A DNA stretch of 64,000 nt. It comes from Cryptomeria japonica. Its lineage: Eukaryota; Streptophyta; Pinopsida; Cupressales; Cupressaceae. The position numbers and the translations under genes were made by a program. The stretch is from positions 39,922,791 through 39,986,790 of the forward strand of contig NC_081412.1 of NCBI RefSeq assembly GCF_030272615.1, read 5' to 3'. Below, piece by piece: positions 1-11,682 of the stretch (its first letter is position 1; the number at the start of each line of letters is the position of its first letter). The notes beneath the pieces are model-generated. The model made no database searches. It had not been told where the DNA came from and saw nothing but the letters and a program-made list of their open reading frames with translations.

Positions 1-229
1 ACCACTTCTGGCTCCTTTGCTCTGCTCTGCTTGAGATCTTCAAACCTCTTGATCTCTTTATGCTGCTTGGGTCTTTATACTGCTTGAGATCAGCAAACAC
101 TTTCTACATAACATTGATAGTCTAAATACTACAACATAATACCGGTTTGGAATAATTACTGGTTGAGCAATAATTCATACATTCACAAAGTGATCTCATA
201 GCAAGTGTGTGTCCATCAATGACAATCAC
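1..229 (-). repeat. D 3' LTR, distal part (cut by E1, continues left of window)
   Basis: This matches the 28340-28563 part of D's 5' LTR almost throughout, including the shared gctcctttgct and tgatctcatagcaagtgtg stretches. It stops exactly where the E1 LTR begins at 230. The missing LTR tip is found on the far side of E1 at 6758-6787. Confidence 0.88.
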
Positions 230-1032
230 TGTTAGGATTCCCAAAGATATTGAGAGGGGGGGCGGGGTGAATCAGTATCTAATCGGTTATAAGATTTTCT
301 TGAATTAAAACATGTAAAGCATATCAATACTGTATACCAGTAAATATAAATTAATGCAATAAACAAAGATAATAACAACTACATGAAAAACACACCATAA
401 CACAGTAGTTTAATGAGGAAACCCAGTGTGGGAAAAACCTCGCTGTGATTTGTGACCCACAATATTCGCTTACTGGCCAATAAGTGAATATTACTCTTAC
501 AATGGGGGCCTGCACATGCAGGAAGGCCAAGTGCCTAGAGCTCACTGCTCAATTACAAAATGGGAAGTCTCACTAACTTACAAAATGGATTATATAAATC
601 CAATGTCTTGTATTGCTTCAAAATAGCATCTACTATGCCAGATCCAGTACCTGTTTATAGCTCTGCTTCATACATAAACCCTTAACCTATAATTCGCATA
701 ATAGGTCTGCCTTATTTCGCCTATCTACTTCCTTCCACAATCTCTAAAATATTCTACAATGATCTCATACATATATGAGTCATTTTACAACTTGCCAAGT
801 CGGCTTACAATGATTTTACAATAATTTACAAAATATATTATAAACAAAATTCCTGTCGGCTTCTGTGCTGGTATACTTCCTTTTACTGTCGGTGGTCTAT
901 GTGCCGGTGTAGAGTATGACCTTGTTGGTGCCGATAAATTGTCTTGTCGGTGTCATAGGATTGCAGGGTTGCCATCAATGACAAAACCTTCAATCACCTA
1001 CAATATCTCATTGGAGTGTGCATTTGCCAACA
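230..1032 (-). repeat. E1 3' LTR
   Basis: On the minus strand it starts TGTTGGCA (1025-1032) and ends in CA (230-231 on +), with TGTT/AACA terminal inverted repeats. It is a close copy of 5969-6757. The main length difference is near 845-875, where this copy has about 20 extra bases. It carries the G-run and the GTTTTTCCC/TGGGTTTCC box seen in the other LTRs of the window. Confidence 0.9.
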
Positions 1033-1050
1033 ATCTCCCCCTTTGGCATT
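1033..1050 (-). other. E1 polypurine tract (second copy at about 1193-1215)
   Basis: The minus strand reads GCCAAAGGGGGAGAT directly before the LTR start. A second purine run of the same design, also preceded by a CATTGATG phrase, lies about 160 bp farther into the element. Duplicated PPTs of this form recur in B, C and K. Confidence 0.8.
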
Positions 1051-1258
1051 GATGGCAACACTCATGAGAAAAATCCAAAAATTGTCATCCAAAAAGAATC
1101 TGCCAGAATTTTTTTACCAAAAATTGTGTACCAAAAGAGTATGTGCTCCCCTTGAGTTGATGAGTCATTTGCTGATTATTTTTCTCATTTCCACTACTCC
1201 CCCTTTGGCATCAATGACAAAGGTTGTCAAAGTATCAATTGAGTGCGGTTTTCCAGTT

Positions 1259-4200
1259 TCATCCTTGTAACTGGTTGGTTATAATCTGAAAAAGATCTGC
1301 CAATACCAGATTAAGGCTCTCAGTGAACTGTTTGCTATCTTTTAATGTGGCCTCTGTCCTCTGAATTATATCGGTGAGGTGTTGCATTTGTTCTATCGGT
1401 GTTTTATGTCCTTGAATTAAAGCCTCAGATATCTCTTTTCTTAAGGAGTTGAGGTAGTCCAATTTTGGACTAAGTCTCCATTTTAGATCTTTTGCCTTTC
1501 CTTTTATTCTTTCCTTTTCTCTTTCTAACTTTAGAAGTTCCTCCTCAAAACTTGTTATTTTCAGCTCAAAAACTGATAATGGTTCAGATGAATTAATGAA
1601 ATTATCAGCTAGTTGATTTTCTTCCTGTATCTTGCTGATCTTCCGATCTATATCTACTGTCAAAAAGTTAGTTTTACATGTATCTCTATACAAGGTTTTA
1701 AATTCTTTTAGTATACTACATAGTTCTGGTAAAAGAGTGTCAAATTGTCTTATACACTTCTTTATTTCTTCTTCAAAGAATTTGTGTTTTTCCTTCTCTA
1801 GTTTCTCCTTGAATGCTTCCTCATTTATTTTTTCAACTGTCACAATGTTGTCAGTAATATACTTAGACAATGTGTCAAGTTGATTCAAGGAATCTTTATT
1901 ATCTATATTACACTTGGGTGCTATCATTTTCAAAATTGGAATGGTGTCATCAATTGCTTTGTATGCTTGTGAACTACACTCTGTTATCTTCTTGATAGAA
2001 TCCAAAAGAACTTTTGTCTTATTTGTTGGTTTAAATTCTGCATTGGAAGAACCAACAATCTGTATTCCGTTGGTGGGAGCAATTTCTTTGCTTGTGGTGA
2101 CCTCTGGTAGGTCAGTTTGTGTTTGCATTTCTTTAAGAAAAGTTTTGGATTTCTCAGCTGTTGCCAGTGGCACTGTCTCTACATGAACCTGTTGCTGTGA
2201 GGGAGCTTGTTGCTCTGCCTATTTCTCAGTGTTGCCAATTGCCGGTTTACCTTTTGTGATATCTATTCCCAGTGGCTCATTTACCATATTTGTTTTCCTC
2301 GTTGAATCCTTATCTACCACAATATTGACTTTATGAGTGTCAATGTTCATTGTATATAACACCTCAGAGTTACGATTTGTGTCCTCATGTGGTATGCCCA
2401 TACTATCACTAGCTGGTTGATTGTCAGTGGTAACTACCGGTGGAGTATCTAGAGGTGGTGGGGATAAGTTGTCTGTTATTTTTATGCTAAGGATAAGTTA
2501 TCTATTATTTTTATCCTTTTGATATACCTTGATGGATTTAGGGCTTTGATATTCTTCCCATTTTTCCTTCTCTACAAGGAATATGTCCCATGCATTAGCT
2601 ATTTTCTCTGTTACCTCATTCACTCTACCAACCATAAGTGCTACATGCCCATGTGCAGTTGAAAATACTAACTGGTTAGCCTCAAAGATCAGTTCATCTA
2701 TCTCTTTAGGTGAGTTGATAGGATATAGAACAAGTAGTTTTTCAATTTTTATTTTCTTATCAAGCTCAACAACAGCTTGCCTTCTAGATTCAAGTCTTTT
2801 GTACAGTTCTGCTGGTATTTCATCAACAACTTGCATCAAAAATTTCTTGTAAATATCCAATTGTAGGATTACATTATTTTCTACTTTCTCCTTGTCATCA
2901 GTTGATAATGAGTCATATAATTTGTTAGTATTTTTCATCTTTCCATCCTCTATTATTTCATCGAGAAGTTTGTCAATTGGAGAAATGGTTTGTTGAGTCT
3001 TCTTCTTAGGGGTTAACTTCTTCTTTGGAGTTACTTTCTTAGATGGGGGCCTTACTGCCTATTGTTTTTGTCTGGTTCTTCTAGGAGAAGGTGAAGATAT
3101 CAGTGAAGGTTTCCTTTTTCTCACAACTCTTTTGAATGCACCTAGTATATCACTTTCCAAAGAAGTTCCAACCAGTGAAAGGTGAGTTTCTGGTTGAAGT
3201 GCTTCTAACTCATCTTCAGTAATACCAGTTTGTTTAAGTACATCTTCCTTAATAGATTTTGCTTACCTGGATCCTCTTCTAACCATTTCTTCAACCTTCT
3301 TAACCATTTTCTTTGATTGAATTTGGTTTTCAATAGTCTCAGCACTGCCAAATACCTCTTCTTTAGGTTCCTTAGGTGCTTCTAGGAGGGCTTTTGCATA
3401 TGTTTCTATTATGTGGTCATCAGTTTCATACCCCATTTTAGTAACCCAGATGGTTCTTGGGATAACTGCCTCCATCCAAATTTCATCCTTCTTTATAACA
3501 AAACAGATTTCATCCTTATACTTGTTCACAATTACTTGTGACAATCTGACTCTGGTCTTCATCCGAGCCTTCAATGCCTAAAAATACTCATTTATGTTCT
3601 TTTCTTTGTTTTCTCCCATGTTGTTTAGTAAATCTGACAATTGTTTGCCTACCAGTATATCAAAACCAAGATTTCTGTTACTGATATCGGGTACTTGTTT
3701 GGTTATGTGTAGCATTAGACAGACAAGTAGGTTTCCAAATCTGAATGTCCCCTTTTTGTCTTTCTTTATCTTTCCCAAATTGTCAATTAGTTCATCTTTG
3801 AGCCATTCACACACATCTATTTTTGCATTATCATTAATCATGTCATAGGCACTCTTTATGCATAGGCTAAAGATTGAGTTTAACCTATTTGTATGTGTGG
3901 TTTTGTAGCCTAAGATCATACTGATGAGTCTGACATTGATATCCGTTACATCATTTACTCTTAAGGATCTCTTATCAGAGGTTGTGCCGGTTAGGTTAAT
4001 CACTAGGTCATTTGAGACCTTTGTTTTATTAGGTCTATTACCAGTGGAGGGTAACCTTGTCACAACCTTTACTACCTTCTTTTGTGATTTTGTGCACTGA
4101 GTCCAACCAAAATAATGCACCATGTACCTTTCTTAGTACTACCCTTATAACATCCTTAGGAAAATCTGGGATACTAAGAATTTCGATGAAACCTAGTGTT

Positions 4201-4616
4201 TCTACTATCTTGTGTTTAGGTTTGATATTACCGGATTCATGACAAATTATAGACTTAAACATATTCTTAATTTCCTCATCACCTAATTCATCTATATGAC
4301 AATGTATGTACATTCTAGGGTCTTCAACAAAAACTACTCCTTTAGGGATTTGAGAAAATGCACCAACATTATCATATTTCTTGGCAATTTCGGGAACTAA
4401 CTGAAATACGGGTCTAGGGTGTTTAATAACTTCAACAACAGTAGGGTTTGCAATGAATTCAGGAACAAATGAAGAAGCTATGGTTATAAATACCTTTATC
4501 TGCCTTAGGAATGATTTCTTGATGAATTGCTTCACTTCTTTGCTTTGAATGCCTTTACTCAGGAATTTTCGCGCTCTCGAAGGTTTGAATGCTTGGTGAA
4601 ATGAAAATGGAGACAA
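1259..4616 (-). pseudogene. E1 ORF2: long accessory protein of unknown function, broken
   Basis: Reading down from an ATG at 4616, a protein of roughly 1,100 residues can be followed through open segments 4616-4038, 4123-3578, 3574-3263, 2938-2498, 2401-2219 and 2173-1259, separated by a few stops and frameshifts. The N-terminal third looks globular (for example VFQLVPEIAKKYDNVG). Next comes a segment with EICFVIKKDEIWMEAV and MGYE that has a clear counterpart in D ORF2 (EDICFTIKVDECIMEAV, MGYE). Then follow a basic Lys/Pro-rich stretch (KKVTPKKKLTPKKK) and a charged, coiled-coil-like C-terminus. I see no catalytic motif of protease, integrase, RT or RNase H, no membrane segment and no zinc site. 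It occupies the place of pol, downstream of the CCHC-bearing ORF1. I do not recognise the family. An env-like or accessory retroelement protein is possible but unproven. Confidence 0.65.
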
Positions 4617-4864
4617 AACATGTGTTTTATAATGTTAATTTTACCAACCACCACATTTAATTCTTGTTGGTTAAGTAATGACATAACTTATCTACCGGTA
4701 TAGAAGCAATTTCAACTTCTCACCATCAACCATGGGAATAATAGTATGTTTCACATTTGATTGCCAAACCCTGAAAGGAATTTTCTTCAGTTAGATGAAG
4801 AGTCTCCTGCTGGTGGAGTGTTACTCTGTTCTGTCAATGGAGGAGTATTCCTATCACCATTTAG

Positions 4865-5897
4865 TTATGATTTCCTAATCCATTGTTTTGAGAATTCTTG
4901 CTTTCCCTCTTCAACTTTTTCTTTACCTTTCAAACTAGGACCTTTGTTATTTACCGGTGAGGACTTGCTTCCACAAAATTTAGCAATATGTCCAATCTTG
5001 TTACAAGCATAACAAGTCACATTATTTTTCTGAATTGCTTTCCCATATCCTATGTTGGTTTGTGTTCTGCATTGATTAGATAGATGTCCAAATCTTCCAC
5101 AAACATAACATCTTACATTCATTCTACAATTTTCTGAATTATGACCAACTTTGTTGCATTTTGAACATTGACCGGTGGGTGTATTGGTATTCTGATAATT
5201 TCTAGATCTACATTGATTTACTCTATGACCATACTTGTTACAGTTAAAGCATTTGCCATTAAATTTATAAGCAGTTGGTTGTCTTACCAGTTTGCTATGA
5301 TCCCGTGTGTTTGTAGTACCAGAGCTTTCACCAGCTTCAAAGCCAAGGCCACAAGTGTCATCATTAGGTTTCTTATTCTTCAACAAGTCACCAAGTTCTT
5401 CTGCGATTTTCTTGAATTTTTCTTTCTACTGATTTGCAATATCCAATTCTCTTTCCAAGATTTCTTTGTCTCATAAGTTCATTTGAGTCATTATGTGTAT
5501 GCATCAGATCTGTCATCAACATATCATTTTCATAGGTAAGTCTTGTGTTCTCACTTGCATCATCATTCAATCTTCTAGTCAGATCTTCTTCATTTTTCTT
5601 CCTATCTTCAATTTCCTTACAAAATCTCATAGTCATATCCTACATCTCATTCTTTGTTGCCATGTTTTCTTGTTTCAGCTTGTTTATCAGATCACTAAGA
5701 GTTTCCTTTTCATCATTCTCATTTTGCATCTTTTCACAAAGTTCTCTTCTCTTGTTTCTTGCAATGGTAATATTTTCTTGAAGTGCTTGAATAATATCAT
5801 GTGCAACCTTTAGATCTTCTTCAAGTTTGATATTTTTCAACTTTTATGCATCAAAGTTTGAGAGAGCTGCTTCTAAGTGCTTCATCAAGTTTTCCAT
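4865..5897 (-). pseudogene. E1 ORF1: gag-like coiled coil plus four CCHC zinc knuckles, broken
   Basis: The likely start is the ATG at 5897, about 57 bp after the PBS. The first half (5840-5388) is Glu/Lys/Asn-rich and predicted coiled coil (KLKQENMATKNEM, RRLNDDASENTRL). The second half carries four CCHC knuckles in a row: CFNCNKYGHRVNQC, CSKCNKVGHNSENC, CYVCGRFGHLSNQC and CYACNKIGHIAKFC. Position after the PBS, coiled coil and knuckles fit a nucleocapsid/gag role in packaging RNA. Ordinary plant copia gags carry one knuckle, so four is unusual. At least one stop and one frameshift (near 5390) break the frame. A host CNBP-like zinc-knuckle gene is the alternative, but the LTR/PBS context argues against it. 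Confidence 0.78.
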
Positions 5898-5953
5898 CTA
5901 TATCGGTGTCAAGAGCTTCCTCAAGTTGTTAGGCTTCTGAAAATAGAGGAGCA

Positions 5954-5966
5954 GGCTCTGATACAA
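5954..5966 (-). other. E1 primer binding site (initiator Met tRNA)
   Basis: The minus strand reads TTGTATCAGAGCC. This differs at one base from the common plant copia site TTGGTATCAGAGCC, complementary to the 3' end of initiator-Met tRNA. It lies next to the end of the 5' LTR. Confidence 0.8.
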
Positions 5967-5968
5967 AT

Positions 5969-6757
5969 TTTTAGGATTCCCAAAGATACTGAGAGGGGGG
6001 GGGGGGGGGTGAATCAGTATCTAACTGGTTATAAGATTTTCTTGAATTAAAACATGTAAAGCATATCAATACTGTATACTAGTAAACATAAATTAATGCA
6101 ATAAACAAAGATAATAACAACCACATAAAAAAAACACCATAACACAGTAGTTTAACAAGGAAACCCGGTGTGGGAAAAACCTCGGTGGGATTTGTGACCC
6201 ACAATATTCACTTACTGGCCAATAAGTGAATATTACTCTTACAATGAGGGCCTACACATGCAAGAAGGCCAAGTTCCTAGAGCTCACTGCTCAATTACAA
6301 AATGGGAAGTCTCACTGACTTACAAAATGGATTATATAAATCCAATGTCTTGTACTGCTTCAAAATAACATCTACTATGCCAGATCCAGTACCGGTTTAT
6401 AGCTCTGCTTCATACATAAACCCTTAGCCTATAATGCGCATAATTGGTCTGCCTTATTTTGCCTATCTACTTCCTTCCACAATCTCTAAAATGTTCTACA
6501 ATGATCTCATACATATATGAGTCATTTTACAACTTGCCAAGTCAGCTTACAATGATTTTAAAATAATTTACAAAATATATTATAAACTTGTGTCGGTATA
6601 CTTCCTTTTACTGCCAGTGGTCTGTGTGCCAGTGTAGAGTCTGACCTTGTTGGTGCTGGTAAATTGTCTTGCCAGTGTCATAGGATTGCAGGGTTGCCAT
6701 CAATGACAAAACCTTCAATCACCTACAATATCTCATTAGAGTGTGCATTTGCCAACA
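5969..6757 (-). repeat. E1 5' LTR
   Basis: A near copy of 230-1032 in the same orientation. The TGTTGGCA start is at 6750-6757. The terminal CA at the PBS side is mutated (tt instead of tg on the + strand). The long G-run is at 5995-6010. Confidence 0.9.
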
Positions 6758-6787
6758 ATCATAACATAATCATAAAAAATGCCAACA
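6758..6787 (-). repeat. D 3' LTR, first 30 bp
   Basis: The minus strand starts TGTTGGCATTTTTTATGATT, nearly identical to the start of D's 5' LTR at 28585. It ends where E1 begins. Together with 1-229 it reconstitutes one LTR. Confidence 0.88.
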
Positions 6788-6806
6788 ATCTCCCCGTTTG
6801 GCATTG
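6788..6806 (-). other. D polypurine tract
   Basis: The minus strand reads ATGCCAAACGGGGAGAT immediately before the LTR start, the same box as in E1, B and C with one A/G-to-C change. A weaker purine run is at about 7021-7045. Confidence 0.75.
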
Positions 6807-7337
6807 ATGGCAACACTTAGGAAAATTTTTGACATCTAAGTGTTTTACAACAAAATCATGCCATAATCAAAATTACTCCCCCTAAGCATATACACTATCC
6901 CTTTTGCAGACAATACACTATATACTACTTCCTTACAGAGGTAGACATGAAAGTATACATAGCATGCATCAAAATTTAAATATAGAATAGTACTCCCCAT
7001 CAAAATTTTAAATACAAAATACTATTCCCCCTTTACCAACAATGACAAAGTATAGCTGAATAACCCCTGTTCTATTAGCATTAACAAAATAAGAGTTTAT
7101 GACAATAAAGAGTGAAACTTGTCAAAAATTGATTTAAAATCTTGCATAAATGTCTTCATGGATAAAGACCATGATTCAAGCAATGAGGTAGCAACCTCAT
7201 TCTCCATTTGCATCTGATAAAACCTTCTCATCCATGGCATCCATGGTACTCATCTCTTGAGTGACCATTAGGGCATCTACATTGAGGTAGCATTTCTGGA
7301 GAATTTGCAGTCTTGGCAGTAGGACCAGTTGAAGTTC
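6807..7337 (-). other. D 3' untranslated region
   Basis: AT-rich stretch between the ORF2 end and the PPT. It holds several short purine runs on the minus strand (for example tactcccc on + at 6872 and 6992). No gene is seen. Confidence 0.6.
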
Positions 7338-10300
7338 CTACAAATTATGTGTCCGGTTGCTTATCTCTGCCTCTATTCTTGCAGACTGGAGTTGAAACCA
7401 GTGAGTGGTTTGTCCATATGTGGAGAAGGAATCATATGGCATCTTGAAGGTGCTAATGAATGACTGCATATCAGATTGTAGTTTGTCTTTCTGAGTGAGC
7501 ACATCATCACATAATAGATGAGGTTGATATATCTTGTTGAGTAGTAGATTTCCCTCATCCATTGCATCTCTGATGTCCTTCTATGTCTTTTTAATTTCTA
7601 ACCGAAGCTCATTCAATTTCTTCACCAATGCAATGTTCAGAGCCTTTTGATGTTCCTTCTTGGCATTTGCTTCTACAACCTCTTCTAGGTTTTGGACCTG
7701 GTCTTCCACAACTATACATAGAAGCTTCAATTGGGTAAGTGAGGAATTGGTATTGGGGAGGTTCGTACTGGGTATCAAATTGGTGAGTGTTTCCACCATA
7801 GTTTGAATAACATTTTCCTCCTTTTTCCTCCTTACAACATCCAATTGCTCTTGAGCAAGCTTAATGCTTTGCAGCAACTCTGATTCATTTGCAGACTGGA
7901 GGTCAATGGGACTGGTAATGTTAGCCGATTTGGCTTGACTACCAGTTGCCTTTGGGGTCTCCATCTGAGTGCTTTGTGCCACTTCCTCTTTCTCTTTAGC
8001 TCTTTTCTTGTCCTCATCTACCTTCTTTTTCTCCTCTTCTTTCCGCTTCTCTTCATCTTCATCCTTCTTCTTCTTCTCCTCTTCCTTTCTCTTCTCCTCT
8101 TCCTTTTTCTTCTCATCTTCCTTTATCTTTTCCTCTTCCTTTCTCTTCTCCTCTTCCTTTTTCTTCTCCTCTTCCTGTTTCGCTCCCTTCTTCTTCTTCT
8201 CTTCTTCTTGTTTCTTATTCTCCTCTTCTTTTCTCTTTTCTTCCTCTTTTCTTTTCTCTTCGGCTTTTCTCTTCTCTTCTTCCTTTTGCTTCTTTTCCAC
8301 TTCTGCTTGTTTTCTATTTTCTTCCTCCTGTTTCTTCTTCTCTTCCTCTACCTATTTTCTCTTGTCTTCCTCCTATTTCTCTCGACCTTATGTTTCTGTT
8401 GGTGCATCTGAAGTAACATTTTCACCATTCAAGGCATCAACATCAATCAGGTCTAATTGAGTAGTGACCGGTTCTCCTTCACTATCATATACTTCATCTG
8501 GTTGAGTGATTTCCGGTTCTTGCTCAGCCTTTTCATTGGCCAACCACTTGATGCAATCTTAAAGCTGATTGAGAAAGGGAGTGGGTATCTTTCACCACTT
8601 CTGAAACTTTTCCTTCCAACAATAGGAGTCTTCTTCTTCTCATGAAGAAGAGGCCCTTATATCTCTCCACCACTTCATACAATTCTGATTTAGGCACATC
8701 AGTGAAGTATTGTGCAAATACTTCTTCTCTTATTTCCTATTCTTTCTCTATGGCAATGCGTCATTTGTTATCTAAAGAATTATATAAAGTATCAGGTATC
8801 TCAGACTTGATTTCTGAAGGCCACCAGTCATTAATACATAAATAATTAATGACTTCTTGTTCAACTTCTTCCTTTTCATCATCATTAAAATCATCAAAGC
8901 ACTCCTACAAATCACCAAGTAATTTTCTTCTAATATTCTTAATTCTTCTTTGACAATGTGTTAAAGGTTTGTAAGAAGAAATGTCAATATTTACCGGTGC
9001 ACATGTTGTTGGTTCATTCTTTGTCTTTTTCCTCGTTTGCCTAGTCTTCTTAGGCTTTTCTTCAGAGATAGTGTCCTTTGAGTCTAGTGTATTACTTTTT
9101 GTCTACCACTTCCTCTCAAAGACTTTGGCGTGTGTAGCTTCTGGTTTCTTCTTTACTGGTGACCACTTGGTCAGTTTGGGACTTGCTACAGTAATCGGTG
9201 TTGATGTTGAAGGCATTGCCTTTCCCTTGTTTACTGAGGGTTCTTTAACCGGTGTAACCCTTTCTAAATAGGTGTCGGTTCTCTTTTCCTTAGGATCAAG
9301 AGGTGAGGTGAGTAGGGTAGAGGCATACCCATCCAGCATATCATACATTACCTCATATCCCATTGGATCAACTTCTTCCCGTCTAGGCTCAACCGCTTCC
9401 ATTATGCACTCATCAACTTTGATTGTGAAGCAGATGTCCTCCTCATACTTTTTGACAATATCACCAAATGTTCTTACTCTTTGGTTCATTTTGCATTTGA
9501 ACTCATCGAAGTATTTATTCAGCACTTCCAGATAACCGGTTCCAACTGCTTGTAGGCTTTCCTTGATTTGCTTTGTAACCAGTTGGTCAGCAGACCACTG
9601 AATATAACCTACTCCTGGAAAGTAGCCTTGGAAGTAGAAGAACAACCCAACCAATAATTTTCCAAACTTAAATCTCAATGCATCGTCTTGTTTGATCGAC
9701 TTGAGATTCAATAGAAGTTGTCTTTGCATACAGGTGCACAAATCAAACGATGCATCTTCCTTGATCATCTTGTAGGCGGCATTTATTGCTGTAGCAGAGA
9801 CAAAGTTGATTTTGCTGGCATGGAACGTCTGTTATCCTATCACCATACACGCATATTTGACCAGATTATCCTTCATGGAATTGATAGTCATTCCCCGTGA
9901 ATCACTCACAGAAATGGTGAGCTTGGTCATTTCTATTTTGTTGATCTTCCTTAGGGCTGACACTTCATCGACGTTATAGAAACTGGTGATGGCATGAATT
10001 GCTTTCGGTATGATATCATGCATCTGCTCTAAGTACATCTTATCACTGTGCACTCTACTCAGAATGATGCTAATGTGGTCATTTGAAAATTCTTCAAGAA
10101 AATAGACTGCGTTGTGAAGTTTTTTCTTTTCCAGAATGTTGAATTCTTGTTTAATCTTTTTGTCCTTCCCGCAGAACAAACTCAACTGGGAATGGATCAC
10201 CAGAGATCATAGATCTTCAATCTTACAGTCAAAGTAATCGGAACTACCTTCTTTGACTATGACACTAGCAGATATTTGAGATGGGGCATTATATTTTGCC

Positions 10301-10365
10301 TTCCATTGAATGAAGTCTACTAAATCAATGGGTGCACTAGAGCTAGCATGTGATGCAAAAGCCAT
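7338..10365 (-). pseudogene. D ORF2: long accessory protein with Lys/Glu-rich middle, broken
   Basis: The start is probably the ATG at 10365 (MAFASHASSSAPIDL). Open segments 10365-9832, 9768-9103, 8300-7581 and 7562-7338 follow, with stops and at least one frameshift between them. The region around FGKLLVGL, EDICFTIKVDECIMEAV and MGYE parallels E1 ORF2, so the two proteins are homologous although diverged. Residues encoded at 8330-7960 form an extreme KKEEEKRKEEE repeat, likely a long charged helix. The C-terminus (LEEVVEANAKKEHQ, then QKDKLQSDMQSF) is again coiled-coil-like. There are no pol motifs. The function is unknown. Its conserved position after ORF1 in two elements says it matters to the element's life cycle. 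Confidence 0.65.
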
Positions 10366-10808
10366 GATAAACAAAGAATTTTGAAAAATACCTTCTTAAA
10401 TCAAAATTTAGGGTTTTGCAATTTAAACTTTGCCACACACTACTTCAGTTGCTAAAATACAGCTTTGCATTCTACACTTCTGCAATAGATGTTTGCTTCT
10501 GATTCTTCTTCAAGATTTTGAAAATTTTTTCGAATCGCAATCCAAATCGCTTTTTTTTGCTCTATTCTTGAAAACTTCTTCGCTCGTGAGTTGATAAGTG
10601 AAAAACGACTTTGAAAAATTCTTTTAAACAAGTTCTTCACCTACTACAATAAATGCTCCACTATTAGGGCATAAACCCTAATTTTCCTTTTACCGTTTCC
10701 AGTCGTCTGCCAACTGACAGGTATCACATAGTGGTTGAGGTCTTTTAACGGTGTAAATTGGGGGTTGGAGATATTTCATTGTTTTCTCCCCCTAAGCTTT
10801 TCGGATGC
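10366..10808 (-). other. D ORF1-ORF2 spacer
   Basis: No convincing gene. The strand is A/T-rich with phenylalanine/lysine-rich open frames that look like chance. Confidence 0.5.
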
Positions 10809-11682
10809 TTAGTTTGCTGGTTCAATGACTTCCACACTAGGTGCAGAAACTGGTTCTACTTGAATCACTTCTTCTGGCTTCTTCTTCCAGGTTTTCTTCA
10901 TATCTACTTGAACAGTTTCAACATCAATCTTTCCTTCCGGAGTGACTGGTATATCATCCGATATATTCTTTCTAGTTCTGCAGAATCTTGTTGTATGACC
11001 TGGTTTGTTGCAATGATAGCAAACCATTCCAGGTGCTCTCCAAGGTCCATTGTTCATGTTTCCATTCTTCCTTCTGCATGTTGCAGCAGTGTGACCATGA
11101 CCATGACAAATCACACAGATTTCCCTCCATCCAATTGCCGCTTGATAGCCACAGCTATCTGACTAATGACTATAGGTATGAAACCGGTTTGGATTTCGGT
11201 TCCTAGAGGGTTTAGGAAAAACTCCTTGACTCCTTTGAGGATACCTTCTAGTATTGTGCATGACAGACCTGCATTCAAATTCTTATGCCCAAACTTGTTG
11301 CATGCATAACAATTATCATTGAATCTATTGGGTCTAAGCTTATCGTTTAGAAAATAAGGAAAATTATTGTAAGCCTTACTTCTACATACATTAGCAGTGT
11401 GTCCTTCCTTGAGACAATTAAAGCAAATAGGTTTGAACTTTTGCTTACCTTTATCCTTTGATGCTCCATCTTTTCTTCCAGAGGTCTCACCTTCCTCATA
11501 ATCAGAGAAACCAAGTCCACTAGTATTCTTTACTAGTTTAGCTGATTCAAGCTGCTGCTCTAGCTTGACAGTGCTCTTGTTGAATTTGGCAAGTATTTCC
11601 TTTGACTCTGAGTTCTTTGGAAATAGCAGCATTGGATTCCTTCAAGGTTGCATTCTCAGAGATAGCCATGTTTAGTTCACCT
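10809..11682 (-). pseudogene. D ORF1, C-terminal part: CCHC knuckles (gag-like)
   Basis: This is the downstream half of D's gag-like ORF, cut from its N-terminus by the C insertion. It reads ELNMAISENATLKES, then frameshifts near 11640 into KNSESKEILAKFNKST. The zinc knuckles follow: CFNCLKEGHTANVC, a broken CYACNKFGHKNLNAG, ICHGHGHTAATC and CYHCNKPGHTTRFC, then an acidic/Pro tail ending at 10809. The layout copies E1 ORF1. A frameshift near 11111-11260 separates the second and third knuckles. Confidence 0.75.

Larger units (their letters stand above)
230..6757 (-). mobile_element. Element E1: non-autonomous LTR retrotransposon inserted in D's 3' LTR
   Basis: E1 is complete from LTR to LTR on the minus strand: 5' LTR 5969-6757, PBS 5954-5966, ORF1 4865-5897, ORF2 1259-4616, PPT 1033-1050, 3' LTR 230-1032. 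It lies in D's 3' LTR, and the flanking 5 bp are atcac on the left and atcat on the right, a target-site duplication with one mismatch. It has no pol domains. The element is closely related in layout and protein content to D but has different LTRs. Confidence 0.9.

Noticed and set aside
4865-5386. Possible host zinc-knuckle (CNBP-type) gene
   Set aside because: It lies between a PBS/5' LTR and a PPT/3' LTR with a TSD and has a paralogue in element D, so it is an element gene.
7935-8460. Leu/Phe- and Ser/Phe-rich open frames on the + strand
   Set aside because: They are the reverse complement of the Lys/Glu-rich repeat of D ORF2 and have no independent support.
10452-10640. 62-codon minus-strand open frame between D ORF1 and ORF2
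   Set aside because: Low-complexity Phe/Lys/Arg composition, no counterpart in E1's ORF1-ORF2 spacer.
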